Assembly (NCBI GenBank): GCA_026419785.1
Contig: JAODTK010005756.1
Coordinates: 62,001 to 126,000, forward strand
DNA length: 64,000 nt
Origin: Sclerodactyla briareus
Lineage: Eukaryota; Echinodermata; Holothuroidea; Dendrochirotida; Sclerodactylidae
Direction: 5' to 3'
The notes beneath the pieces were generated by a model. That model was not told the origin of the DNA. It saw nothing but the letters and a program-made list of their open reading frames with translations, and searched no databases. Position 1 is the first letter of the stretch, and the number at the start of each line of letters is the position of its first letter. Positions 49,860 to 61,580 of this stretch are shown here, piece after piece. The position numbers and the translations under genes were made by a program.

Positions 49860-51971
49860 TGTTATTGGAGTTGGCATTGATTCAGGTTTACTGACCTTTG
49901 ATGACACTTAGACGAGCAGCATGAAGATTTCACTTTATTTGTGGAGGAGGATATAGTTTTTCACACAAATAGGCTCCCTCAATGACCTTTGACCGACATT
50001 CGTGTGGTCAAAGGTGCACCAGCAATCAATAAAGATTATGTCCAACTTGGCATGTATATCAAAGCATGAGCATTTAGGGCAAAAACATGCAAATTTTATC
50101 TACGATTTGAAAACGAAATTTGCCGTAGTACTTACTTTCAAGACCTTCCACCTACCATTCGTGTTGGGACCCAAAAGTACTTATAGTCAATGATTACACG
50201 GTTCACATGTCAGGCAATCTGACTTGATTTGCAGGAGAAAGTCGCATTTGCAGTTTCCCATCATGGAACATTGTGACCTTTATTGCCATTGACCTTGACC
50301 TTTAGTGCTGGTCAATGAGACCATTGGATCAATCAACATGTGATCAAGGTGGTCAGGAACCATCAAGATGGTAATCGAGGAGCCCGAAAACATGCAATTT
50401 GCATATTATTTTACATTGGACAGTAATTGCCTACTACCTCCTTTAATGGCCTTTCACCTCCAAGTCCTGTACAATGCATAGTTACTACCAAAGTCATGAT
50501 TACACTGGTATGTATCATGGCAATCCACCTAAACTGAAGAAGAGGTCGCGTTTTGCAGTTTTTCCATGTCAGACCCATTGGGCCCTTTAAGTCATTTGAC
50601 CGCTGAACCATCCGTCAGTAAACATTGGGACGAAGTTTGGTCAAGATAAATCAAAGACGAACATTTGGTGGCCACAAAAAGCAAGGGTAAATACAGAATG
50701 AAACGTAGATAGACAGAACGACATAGGCATTGCAATGCCCAACCGAATAGATGGTGGAAGGCTAATGACTGGGCCCGTAGGTCCAAAGGGCTCGGACCCA
50801 AAATTCCCAGAAAACCCTCTCATGCCCTCCACCCAGGCCAATACCTGAACTACTTTCGAGATAATCATTGAGCGTGTGGGAGGAGTGCTTTCAAGTACCA
50901 CCAATATGTGCAATTTCATGAGAAGGCCCTCTGGCACAAGTGGGACCTTGGACCAAAAAATCCTGAACATAACCCCGAAGTACGGGCCATCATACGACCG
51001 TATGCCCAATTGTGCCACCAAAATTTGTGAGAGGAGAAGGCATTTTGCGTAATTCCACAGGATGGGCCCCAGGGCCCACACTTGGCCATGGGTCCTAATC
51101 CTGGGCACCCTGACATAACGGCCACGTGCCTGCATTATGACCGACAGCCGCACTGCTCTGCGCAACAGAATTAGTTGGAGATACAAGATTTTGCAGTTTT
51201 TAAATAATGAGTCCTAGAGCCCAAAGTGAGCCCCAGACTCAAAATCCTGCACACCCCATGGCCCTCTACCCAGGAAACATTACATGTAACTTGAAGAAAA
51301 TCATTGAAGCTTGTGGAAGAGATGCCTTTCAAGTAACTTTGGTGAAATTTCCTAAAATGAGCCCTCGGCCAAGGGGTACGTGTGACAAAAATCCTGAACA
51401 AACCGAAGGTACGGCTGTCAGACCATCATACGTACGGTTGTCAGCCACATATGACACGAAAATTTGAGGAGATACAAGATTTTGCGGTGTCCATATTATG
51501 GGCCCTAGAGCCCTAAAGTGGACCCTAGGCCTCAATATTCCCGAACACTCCAAATAACCCTTTACCCAAGGACAATACAGAACAGAAGAAAATCAATTGA
51601 AGCGGTAGGAAGAGATGCATTTCAAAAGTACCCTTGTGTGAAATTTCATAAATGAGGCCCTCGGGTCAAGGGGGACCTTGGATAAAAACTTCCTGAAACA
51701 CCCCGAGGAAACGGATGTTAGACTACAGTATGACCCGAACATCACACTGGCACAGAATTGTAGGAGAAGTAGCGTTTTGCACTTTGCCATTATTAGCCCA
51801 TTTTGCCCATTGATGTGGCATTTGACCTTGACCTTCAGGTGATCTCGATGGTCCCATCAGTCAATAAACATTGTAGCCAAGTTTGGGAGATTTCATCGAA
51901 GCACGAACATTTTGAGCCCCCCCCCCCCCAAAAAAACAAAGTTTACAGACTGGAGAGATAGAGATAGATAG

Positions 51972-52005
<34 letters not shown>

Positions 52006-52040
52006 CGATAGATAGCTCAACCGGCATCGCTGGTGAGCTA
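49860..52040 (+). repeat. 145-bp-period dispersed repeat (copy 3)
   Basis: TGACCT-rich leader from about 49890, an internal tail-like segment at 50620-50750 (CAAGATAAATCAAAG, ACGAACATTTGGTGGCC, GATAGACAGAACGACA), then GGGCCC-type boxes near 50770, 50925, 51062, 51210, 51356, 51498 and 51655. Spacings in the last five are about 142-157 bp. The right end has CGAAGCACGAACATTTT, a C-run (51917-51929), TACAGACTGGAGAGATAG, (GATA)n at 51953-52014, and a stem-loop at 52016-52037 (CTCAACCGGC, ATC, GCTGGTGAG). The internal tail suggests a nested or tandem pair of copies. Confidence 0.85.
51953..52014 (+). repeat. (GATA)n microsatellite
   Basis: Imperfect GATA array placed, as in copy 2, immediately before the repeat's terminal stem-loop. 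Confidence 0.95.
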
Positions 52041-52924
52041 TTAAAGACCACCATACATGGCAGGACATGTATGCATTTAAGTGGTGAAATGTGGTGCCCG
52101 GCGGTTTGATCTACCAGGACCCACCCAAATAGTTCAGTGCTAACCAAATAAAAAATAACTAGGAACGTTCCCCGAAAATTTCTAATCGTCTCGAATGGTA
52201 TACATTCCATTTTTCAATGTTGTATGAACGGGAAAGCCGGCAGGGTTCTAACCTCGGTCCCGTGGAATACGTGGATATGCTATCAGCATTCGTGGACTTC
52301 TGGCCATAACAAATTACTATTGCTAGATTCGAAGCGATTAGATGAGGCACCAGGTGATACCCCTACCACCGCCAAGAATGGTTTTTTTAATGAAATTAAA
52401 TATTTTATATACGCTCCTATGTCATATATTGATCCAGCTAATCAGCAAACCGGAAGTAGCCGTGGTGGTTTTGGAAAGAATCCTGGTACTTGTTCAATGG
52501 AACGTAGCAGAACGACTCAAGCTCATTATGAGTGTTATTCTCTACCTGTCTACGAGACGATCGTCTGCCTTCCTGATGTGTCTCAAGTCTCTTCGTTTTA
52601 GGGCTGGGTCCAATTCGACTTCCCCCAAAGTATATTGCTCATTCGAAGGCGTGCATTTATCTGTCATTTATGTATTAATATCCACAGTATCACTGGTTTG
52701 AGAACGGTACAGCTCGTTCTCCATGGATAATTTATTTTGGGAAGTGACAACGTTCACTTGATCCTGCTCTTGGCTTCATTCATGTGGTTCGTATCAAGGG
52801 GGGGAATGAAAATCAAGCAGCTTATATCGGATCTCGGCGCGGGACAAAGGGTGGCGTTCCCCTTCCTCCCTCAACATCCACAGTTCGGATTCACTAATAC
52901 TTACCAACAAGAAACATAACCCAA
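52041..52924. other. Non-coding stretch
   Basis: Two overlapping plus frames (52224-52601 and 52342-52701, about 120 codons) without known motifs. No gene supported. Confidence 0.5.
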
Positions 52925-53147
52925 CGCGGTTGATAAGTGTAAGTGTTTGAACTCCTCGCGTGAGGGTTCTGGGGAAAGGGTGTGTCCCATCCGCCTTTTG
53001 AAATCTTGTGTTCATCAGCTCATTAAAAAAGGCCCAGATGCGAAATGTGGTGTTCTGTATATCTCTATATATATATATATATTATATTATATATATATTA
53101 TATATATTATATATATATATATATATATCTATATATTATATATATAT

Positions 53148-53202
<55 letters not shown>

Positions 53203-53469
53203 GGTGTCGCTATCAACAATATAGTGCTCGATACGTTTTGTAGAGGTTTACTATACAATGACACCCTTTAACATATTAACTTAGTAGTCCATTGCTACTC
53301 CGATTTTCACGCCGGGGAGTCGATCGTCACGGCACTTATCACTCCTAACTGTCGCGTACAACCGGACTACCGTTTAGTTGGGTCACGGTCTGGTGGTTTT
53401 CTTTGCTAGATAATATAGATATAAAATATATATTATATATATATCTTCTATATATATATATATATTATA

Positions 53470-53520
<51 letters not shown>

Positions 53521-53660
53521 TATATACATAAACACCACCATTTCCGCATCTGGCCTTTTTTAAATGACTATGAACCAAGATTTCAAAAGGCGGATAGTAC
53601 ACACACCCTTTCCCAGACCTCCACGCGGACGTCAACCACTATCACTGTGGCCAATCTCCA
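52925..53660. repeat. Large inverted repeat flanking TA tracts
   Basis: The left arm (core 52975-53057) and right arm (core 53529-53614) are reverse complements. Shared words are AAAGGGTGTGT, ATCCGCCTTTTGAAATCTT, AAAAAAGGCC and AGATGCG, with small indels. Weaker similarity extends outward to about 52930 and 53660. Between the arms lie TA tracts at 53057-53202 and 53411-53530 and a unique core of about 200 bp (53203-53410). No transposase. It may be a foldback element or two opposed insertions of one repeat. It could extrude as a cruciform. Confidence 0.75.
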
Positions 53661-54620
53661 CAACTTTGTGTGAGCTCGCGGAGAAAACTTGGAGTATACG
53701 TTCTCAGCACCTTGGCATAATTTGCCCTATCGATATGGGAATAAGAACCACCAATTTCGTTTTAGCACATTGCCAGGGACAATTGGGTAACGTTAACCAA
53801 GCTTCCGTGCACATGTTACGGTGGGAGAAAACCACAAACGACTTATTTATAAGGTACCATCCACGCCATGTCAGAGAGTCCACCATATTATAACTGAACC
53901 TCTGAAAAACACAAATTCTCCAGTTTACAACTAGACAGTAACTAGACACGCCCTCCCCCAATCGGAACCTTAACTACTCATCACCGTTCCCTCCCCCAAT
54001 TCCAAAGTCTGCTGGAGCCCATTGGAGAGCCTGCTGGGAAAAGGGCGTAGTTTTTCCGAGAATAATAATTCCGATCTCGACTGAAACTGAATGGTGGCGC
54101 TCTCGGCTAGTTTTTAGGCGTATCTATATGGGAATAAAAACGACGTAGCTAAAATAGCATACTTATCAACGAACGTTACAGTCGAGTGGAGAACAGGATC
54201 ACTATAAACGAAAACTGCATTTTCGGCCTGTATTGGCCCTCTGAATATTGCACAGCTAGAAGTAACGATACCACTGCATGTTTGAATCCACTTCTTTGAC
54301 TCACTGACAGGTTGAAGCATTCACCAACTAACAAATATGTGGCCATGCAGTATATCTGGTTTATGTATACGCTGTCAGCATGTAAAAAAGTATCTGCAGA
54401 TATCCTTGAGCGACTGACAGCATCGGACCTTTCGACACATAGCATCTGTAAACTTCTGTAGTTTGATCCAAATCAATGCAGGCTTAGACAGTAACCACAT
54501 TTTCACCATACACTAGACTGTGAAGGCCGTAACCGCCCACTTGTATATCCCCGCTTTTGAGCAATCATGGGAAGAAGTATCTAACCCCCACAAGACCTCA
54601 CTTTTGGTCAGAAACTAAGG
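53661..54620. other. Non-coding stretch
   Basis: The 109-codon plus frame at 53564-53893 starts inside the inverted-repeat arm and has no known motif. Nothing else seen. Confidence 0.5.
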
Positions 54621-54965
54621 CTTTCATCCACACGTTTTTGTTCTATGGAAGTTACAAGAGAGTCACATAATTATGCAAATTTTGACCCACGATGAAACCT
54701 CAAAATGAACCTTTAAAGTTGTCAGGAACAAATGTATTCCCCTCCACCAAGTTTCGTTCAAATCTGACAAGTTAGAAAAACTCGCTAATCATGCAAATTT
54801 GACCTCTGATGACCTTGAAAGGACTCCACATTTTTCGAAATCAACAATAGTCCCCGACCCAACCGGGTTTCGTTCAAATCCTATTACCTTGAACATTTCG
54901 CTAATTTAATGCAAATTACGGCCCCCACCTTGCAAGTGATGCCCACTTCGCCTCATCCGAATTTC
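54621..54965 (+). repeat. TGACC/ATGCAAAT-type dispersed repeat fragment
   Basis: Two to three diverged units of about 120-130 bp, each with a phrase like CCAAGTTTCGTTCAAATC, CTCGCTAAT and ATGCAAATTTGACC. Similar phrasing to copy A at the window start. No terminal stem-loop is visible. Confidence 0.6.
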
Positions 54966-55014
54966 TCTAAGGCGGACATGTTCAGGCAATCGATAAAGCG
55001 TTAAGAGTTTTATT

Positions 55015-55130
55015 GGCGCTGACGCCTAAGTTTCGCGGCGGCGGCGGTAGCGGCGGCGGTAGCGGCGCGGTAAGCGCGGCTGTAGCGCGGAGCCTGGGAC
55101 GGGCGGAGGCGCGGCTCCCACCAAAACCAT
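55015..55130. repeat. GC-rich (GGC)n patch
   Basis: GGCGGCGGCGGTAGCGGC-type trinucleotide repetition with dense CpG. The plus frame reads a Gly/Ser run, and minus frames read Ala or Pro/Leu runs. It is open on both strands, so no coding strand can be chosen. It might be a promoter or 5'UTR CpG patch. Confidence 0.6.
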
Positions 55131-57040
55131 AACATCTCCCGGATACTTCCAGTGTCGCGGGATATATGAATGTTTTTTTCCACCACATGCTGTAATTTAT
55201 GGGGAACATGACATGACCGCCCGGGGAACAACTGTTAACCAGCACTCGTTGTGACCTCCCAAACAAAACACTTGTAACTGGAAAGGACTCATGGTTAGCA
55301 TGAAGTCCATGACTTGAGCAAAGAATGCATGGGGGGAGGGGCGGGGGGGGGTCGTGTGCATGGTTAAAACTCGGCACCCGTGAGTCATGGGGGTAACCTC
55401 GGTATGTACTCTACTGTACGAACAATTCCGGGAATCGCAATTATGTGTGACAGATTCCCGACAATTTGTTCTAGCTCTGCCGTTCCTGCCTTCAAATGTT
55501 TGGTCATTGCCTCATTCCACTTACCTGGTTAAGTAGTTGATTAAAAGATTTGCATCATATATCTCCTAACACCATGCAGCCACGCTGACGCATAGGTCTC
55601 CATGTGACACATAGATATAGCATGACCAGATGACTCGCCACCACGGTTTGGATGTGGAGAGACGTCTATCAGAACCAGCGACTCGTCACCTATCCATAGC
55701 AACGATGACTATATTTTTGAATCAGTTGTGAATGTTAACCTTGGTCCTTAGTACAAGGCTGTATAATGCTACGTACATTTTCATCCAATTGTCGACACGT
55801 GTGCTTTAATTGGCCGAAACAATTCTAAATCAGAACACTATTTGCCAAACAATTAAGAGTCGTATTGGAATTGAGGCACGAAGCACTGACTCAGCAGTGA
55901 AATGTTTCCAAACATTTTCCTTTCGTCCAATATGCACGTGAAAATGTCCCGGTCAATTTGACCAGAGATCAAATAAATGGCAAACTACGGGGTAGGAGAA
56001 CAAGTATATATTTGAAACTCTACATCAATCAAATGAACCGATCTATTGGAACAATTATATTTTTTTTCTGGTAGGTGACATGCCTTCGATTAGTTTTCGG
56101 GTCAAGTTGATCCACAGCGTGGAGAGCGTGGATTTTGCTGTATATCCATTAAGAAGTGTTTTTAGAAATGTTAAGGATACAATATCGACTGTAGTTTCAA
56201 AACTAACAATGTATAACTGGCGCATTATATATGTTTCATTGTCAGTATCGGCAGTATTCCCCCTCCCCATTAAGCACTAACGGTCAAAGAAACCAAGCAG
56301 GCAGATAATACCATATACACTCTTGGACCGTTGGGCAGATCACCAAAAATTTGGGGAGCATAGCACATGCCGGCATTCTGTAATACAACATTTAGGCAAT
56401 AATTAGGGAAAACTACCAATTACCCAGATTCTTGAAATTTGTCCCACCTCAACAATCTAGCAGTTGGCTATGTTTCCACAGTTTGTAGTGTAGGCCTGAC
56501 ACAATAACGATGCTGTTGGGTATGGGTTATCGACATTTTAACTTACGACGGTTTTAATGCTATCACCTCACAGTCACAATATTTTACCCTTCACCACTAT
56601 GAACCCCTCCCCCTCAGGTAGTCGCCTCTCATCTATATACACTGTGAGAAGCTCCATGATGATTAACAACATCGATGCTTCGTACGTATAAACTACAATT
56701 CACTGAATCAGTTAAAACTAATTTTAAGCTATCGAAATCATCCATAACTAATATGGGAAACTATATCACATGATTAGATACCCATCAATATATTCTGTTA
56801 GTAAAGTATGCTAGGTAAAGATTGATACCGGCCTACTGACAAGCCCTGTAATGCACTGTCTCACATCTTGTTGTTGTTCCACCTCTACAATGATAATCAA
56901 TTCGTGCGAATTAGTAACTGTAGGTGAGTCCACGCATGAATAATAAATAATGAACTTATGTCCCCGCTGTGGGGAAAAAGTACGTTTTTGGCGTAAAAAT
57001 TTGGCGCGGCATTTCGTTTTTGTCAAATCTTTCGAAGCAA
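55131..57040. other. Non-coding stretch with a G-rich tract
   Basis: 55330-55352 has runs of 6, 4 and 9 G in a row with single-base spacers, a possible quadruplex. No gene recognised. Confidence 0.5.
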
Positions 57041-57290
57041 CCTTCCATTTGGAAAAACTTTTGCCATTATTCGAATTGAGTAAGTTTGATGATCAGCAGG
57101 CCCGACTTCCTTCACCTCAATCGTCATTCTTTCGTGCAGTTTAGCGGAATGAATTGCCAAACCGTTATCATGAAAAGCAGAAAATGCGTGTTCTTAGCAA
57201 GTTTGGGGCCGGCATTCCAGTTTGTCTTACCTTTTTGGCAGATTTAATTTGGAGAAAATTGTTGCCATTAATTCGAATTGAGATAATTGG
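57041..57290 (+). repeat. Short diverged direct duplication
   Basis: TTTGGAAAAACTTTTGCC then ATTATTCGAATTGAG (57048-57080) recurs as TTTGGAGAAAATTGTTGCC then ATTAATTCGAATTGAG (57248-57282), about 200 bp apart. Upstream words (GGC, then GGCATT) also recur. Confidence 0.55.
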
Positions 57291-60200
57291 ATAGATAACA
57301 AACTACGTTCAGCTTAAAGACGAAACAACAATGCGTATATAGGATGGTATTCCCGTAAAACTTTCTTTTCATCTGTTTCCTACGAACCAAATTGTTGTTT
57401 TTCATTAACTTTCAAGTGCAGTCACGTACTACGGATTGTATACTTGTACAGTCGGTTTTCGGGAATAACCGCTCACAATAGAGGGTTGCAAAGTCTCGGT
57501 AATGACATTAACATTAAGAATATTATCTTATCAGTGTAAAATATATTCAAACTGACTTGTGTACATCAACACTGGGAAAGCTAATACCTGCTTTCTTTTA
57601 GCACTTTGGATAAGTATATCGAAGTCTGCAGGACTGTATAACACATATATACGGAGTCGTTTTGCTAGACCTGCATGTGACTAAAGTGTGTTAGTGTTGA
57701 AGTATGACGTTTTCCTAAAATTTATTATTACACAACTAATTATGGATCAAAGCTTTCGTCCCTCGTTACCAAGTTTTATAATTTCGTATAATTATTAGAA
57801 TTAGAATTAAAATCTGCTATATTTTAAGCCTCACACCCTACTGACTATAAGTCTCCTCCCCAGAATAGACAATAAGGGATGAAAGGGAAGTATCTAACAT
57901 GTCTAAAGACCGGCTTATTCGCTCCCCGGTCAAGATCGGTATTTACTTGATATCTTCCTCCTTTACGGTATTTATATAATCGCCTGATTAAACGGTTCCT
58001 CCTTCTAGTTCACACTCTAGTTTGTTTTAGCTTCATACAATGTTTTCGGGTGTAGGGAGATCTGGGGCCTCCGCTAAATTCCAGATTAGTATTTGGCGAT
58101 TTTGATAATGGCAACCCTAGGTTATAACGTCATAATCTACCATTAATAAGGAAAAGTTCAGAAATAGGTGTTTAAAGAAGCTTTCTGGGGGTTTATAATT
58201 AGTAGATATGACATCAATCAAATGTTGCCAATTTGCGAATTGCTGATTTATAATCGGTGATGATTTATCAATCGTCAAATGTATACTTCCATACCGAACA
58301 TGCGACGACTTAGAACAAGTTTTATTAGCATGATTTTTAATGCACCATTTTCATGAATTAGAAAAAATTGCTGGCTCTTGCCCTTTGAACCTTCAGAAGC
58401 ACTTCCTGTCAATATTCGTCTTGTGGGTATCAGATGAACCTATCCAAATGGGCAACGAATAGAACATTTACGAATTCTGTAATTCGAATTCGTCAAATTT
58501 CGTTGTTAACATGGTTTAATTGTTTCTTTTCAAGCCCATCCGCGAAAGTCTGTTCGCTTTCGCATTCCAGACGCAGATATGGACGCCTGGGCACTACAAC
58601 TGCGGTTTAACTTATTCCAAAGCATTTGATCATTCATTAAGTTTGGAGTAATCATGGTAAAATGAAATATTATCTAATCAATTGGGCTAGAAACCTGGAG
58701 GTCGAACCACGGGGCGACCGGGCCGACCACAGACTATGTTGTTTATGGGTCAATTGTGCGCGATACCTCTCAGGTACCTGGACACATCCCAGTGGGTTTT
58801 TTAGACCAGTGTTTGCAGAATGCACACAGTCCAATTGGCGTATGCGTTTCCAAATGTTTAGCCTATTTCACTTAGGATGATGCGATAACGGTTATATATA
58901 TGTGTCATACTTGTCTCTATTTAGCATTAATTTCATGCGACTTACTCAATCCATACATTCTTCAATCACAATGTCCATGATTCGTGCAATTTAGAAAAAG
59001 AAAGTTTAGAACTAGAAAAATAACAATTTCGATCGAATTTGGTAGGTTTTTGTGATACTTTTGAACTTTTTCTTCACAAATAACCTTACAACATTTGTCC
59101 ATCTGTTATTCACTGCTGTTAACTGTTAATAATTATAGCATTTTGTGAGGACGACATATTCATTAACTGCATGTTTCGCGCTGTTGTTAGGTATTTATAA
59201 TTTTTTACACTGAAATTTACACAGTCAGAGTATGAAAAGTGCCATTTGACGTGGTCATCAATAAGCACATACCAAATTGGTTTGCCTATCCATTAGGGTT
59301 ACACTCTAAAACGTCGGGATTCAGATCTTAGGAATGATCATTTTAATAGTTTGTGCTTGATCCTCTTCTGTTCATTTGAACCGGAGTGTGAGTAATAATA
59401 CAAAATTCATACCCTATAGCATAGTCACAAGTTGATGTCCGAGAGAAACAGTTGTTTCCCAAGGCAATGCGTTGAGCACATTCTCACATAGTATAATGTT
59501 CATATTTATATCACTGGAAATTACCACGGTCAGGTTATGCTAATTCACACTTCTGAAATGTTGCATCACTAATCCTCTACGGTACCAGGTTTCAAAAAAT
59601 ATAAATAAGGCAACCAGATGTGAGGGAATTCTTCTTTGATTAGCTAGGAATAAAGCCTATTGCCCTTACAACGTATATAATGATGATCAATAGTGATTAG
59701 AGCATGAGGAGGAAAGCCTTATATGACAAGATCACTGGCATTCGCTCTGATATCAAACAACATTCGCAAAAGTTCCATCGGTGAACGTATGTGATTTGGC
59801 AATCCTGATTGATTTTCCTTTCCGACTGATGCTAGATGTGGAGTTTCTCTGTTGGATCAAATACCTATGTAGTTGATCCTTGGTTAATCCGAGGAACGCC
59901 ATCTCCACGCAGTCAAGTTAACCTATGGTAAAGTACGGTATGTTGTATATCCATACACACGGGAAACTTACACTGGATATGGTAGGATATATAACGGCAA
60001 ATTTTGACATGTTCATGAATACCGCTATAACCAAATTCATCCGTCATCATTGGTTACTATAAAGGAGACGTGCTACTTTTCGCTTCTGATTCACACTCTA
60101 AGTGCTCAGGAATCCAACACTCCCTGAACAATATGTTGCCATCACTACTCCTGAAAAATGCCGAATTCTGACCCCGGCGCAAGTTTTTAATACGAGTTGT

Positions 60201-60626
60201 GGTCAAATTCTGGGCAGCTGGTGTTTTGAGCACGTATCGATGCGTTCCAAAAGTGATGGCAAAATTGTGTTGGAAGATGACAATGTTCTCAGAGTTGTAA
60301 CCTTAAAAGTTAATAACCCGTTAAATTGTAGTAAAAAGTCGTATGTATGAAAGACCATTTTTATGCTATAAAAAAAATTAACTTCTCGAACGTTTCATTG
60401 ATGAACATTGTTCTATATAACTCTTCTTATCTACGGTAATTTGAGGAAACTGTTTGTTTTCATTCATTAGTATCAAAAATCGTCATGTTTTTTTTCTAGA
60501 ACTGAATTATAATGAATGACTTTTCGTCTAATCATAAATTCACCAAAACCTGCCTACATACCTATATAACAACCTACCTGCAATGCTATCTTAGACAAGG
60601 GCGTAACCACGGGGACAGGGTTCGTA
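57291..60626. other. Non-coding stretch without recognised features
   Basis: AT-rich with short frames only. I see no repeat unit, motif cluster or coding signature. Confidence 0.55.
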
Positions 60627-60647
60627 CCCCCCCCCCCCCCCCCCCCC
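60627..60647 (+). repeat. Poly-C run, 21 nt
   Basis: Follows GGGCGTAACCACGGGG and AGGGTTCGTA, a phrase I recall as common at edges of dispersed animal repeats. Run length may be unreliable. Confidence 0.85.
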
Positions 60648-61164
60648 TCTCCGAATGCCTCCCGTACTAGTATGTCTTTGTATACACACCACTTTGCTGT
60701 ACTTAACTTCTCCTTCCTCCACTTCAATTAAGCGGCCGCGCCCTTGCTTCAGGACAAGCGAAGCGTTCTAAAGATCTCGCTATTGTTATCACTTTTTAGG
60801 GTGGGTACGAGTATCGCTTTTCATTCACACAGTAAAACCGTGCGTTTCCGTTTCGTTGTATATTATCAAGTTCAGCGTTCCAAATATATCTATATGCTAT
60901 GTCAATGCAAATGGGTATAGGCGTAGAGCAGTAAAGTTTTTTGTTCCATGTGATAAAAAATATATGATAACAAACCGGTAAAACTTTATACCCTCATGAA
61001 GACTACCCCCTAAAATTGTGTATTCTGATTGAACTGACAGATCGAGCAGCCCCTTAACCAAAGGGATCTAATAGCTTACTCGGTTCATTCATCATGTTCT
61101 TGTTAAACATGACTAAGTTTATAATCAAATATGCATTTCACCAGAACGTCGGTCAGTCGGTCCA
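60648..61164. other. Non-coding stretch
   Basis: Nothing recognised. Confidence 0.5.
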
Positions 61165-61580
61165 ATGCCATTTGAACCTTTTCGGCTAGAATCTGGTCCC
61201 GGACGTTTTAGGGTGATATGCTATTGTATCAACTGCGCCAATTGCGCCTCTTTGGGCATTGGGTCGCCTCCCAGTGAACGATCCTGCCCACCTATCCTGG
61301 GTGGAACTAACCAATCCAGTGGGTTATTGGGCGAACTCCGGACGCTCCGTAGCTCATGGTTGGCACAGCTTCGCGAGAACTCCAGGGAGTCGCGGGTGGG
61401 CCCGCCCCAGACCTTGTAAGCTTGCCGGAGGAGGCCAGTCGATTGAAGCGGCGGATGGATGCGGCAAGATTTTCCAGGCATGGTGCTTCCCATGGGAGAT
61501 AGTGAGGTTACCACATTTAGGGGGAGCAAATAATATCTCGGATCACAGTATGGTATGCCTTCTGGCCACTCAATTATAAT
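61165..61580. other. GC-rich, low-stop patch of unknown origin
   Basis: Base composition departs sharply from the AT-rich flanks. Three long frames overlap: plus 61165-61419 and 61259-61579, minus 61221-61529. The plus frames read SERSCPPILGGTNQSSG and HLSWVELTNPVGYW-type sequence, with many Trp, Arg and Gly. No known domain. It may be a dispersed repeat with coding ancestry, an exon or transferred DNA. Confidence 0.35.

Noticed and set aside
52947..53271. Ile/Tyr-rich frames across the TA tract
   Set aside because: Artefacts of (TA)n.
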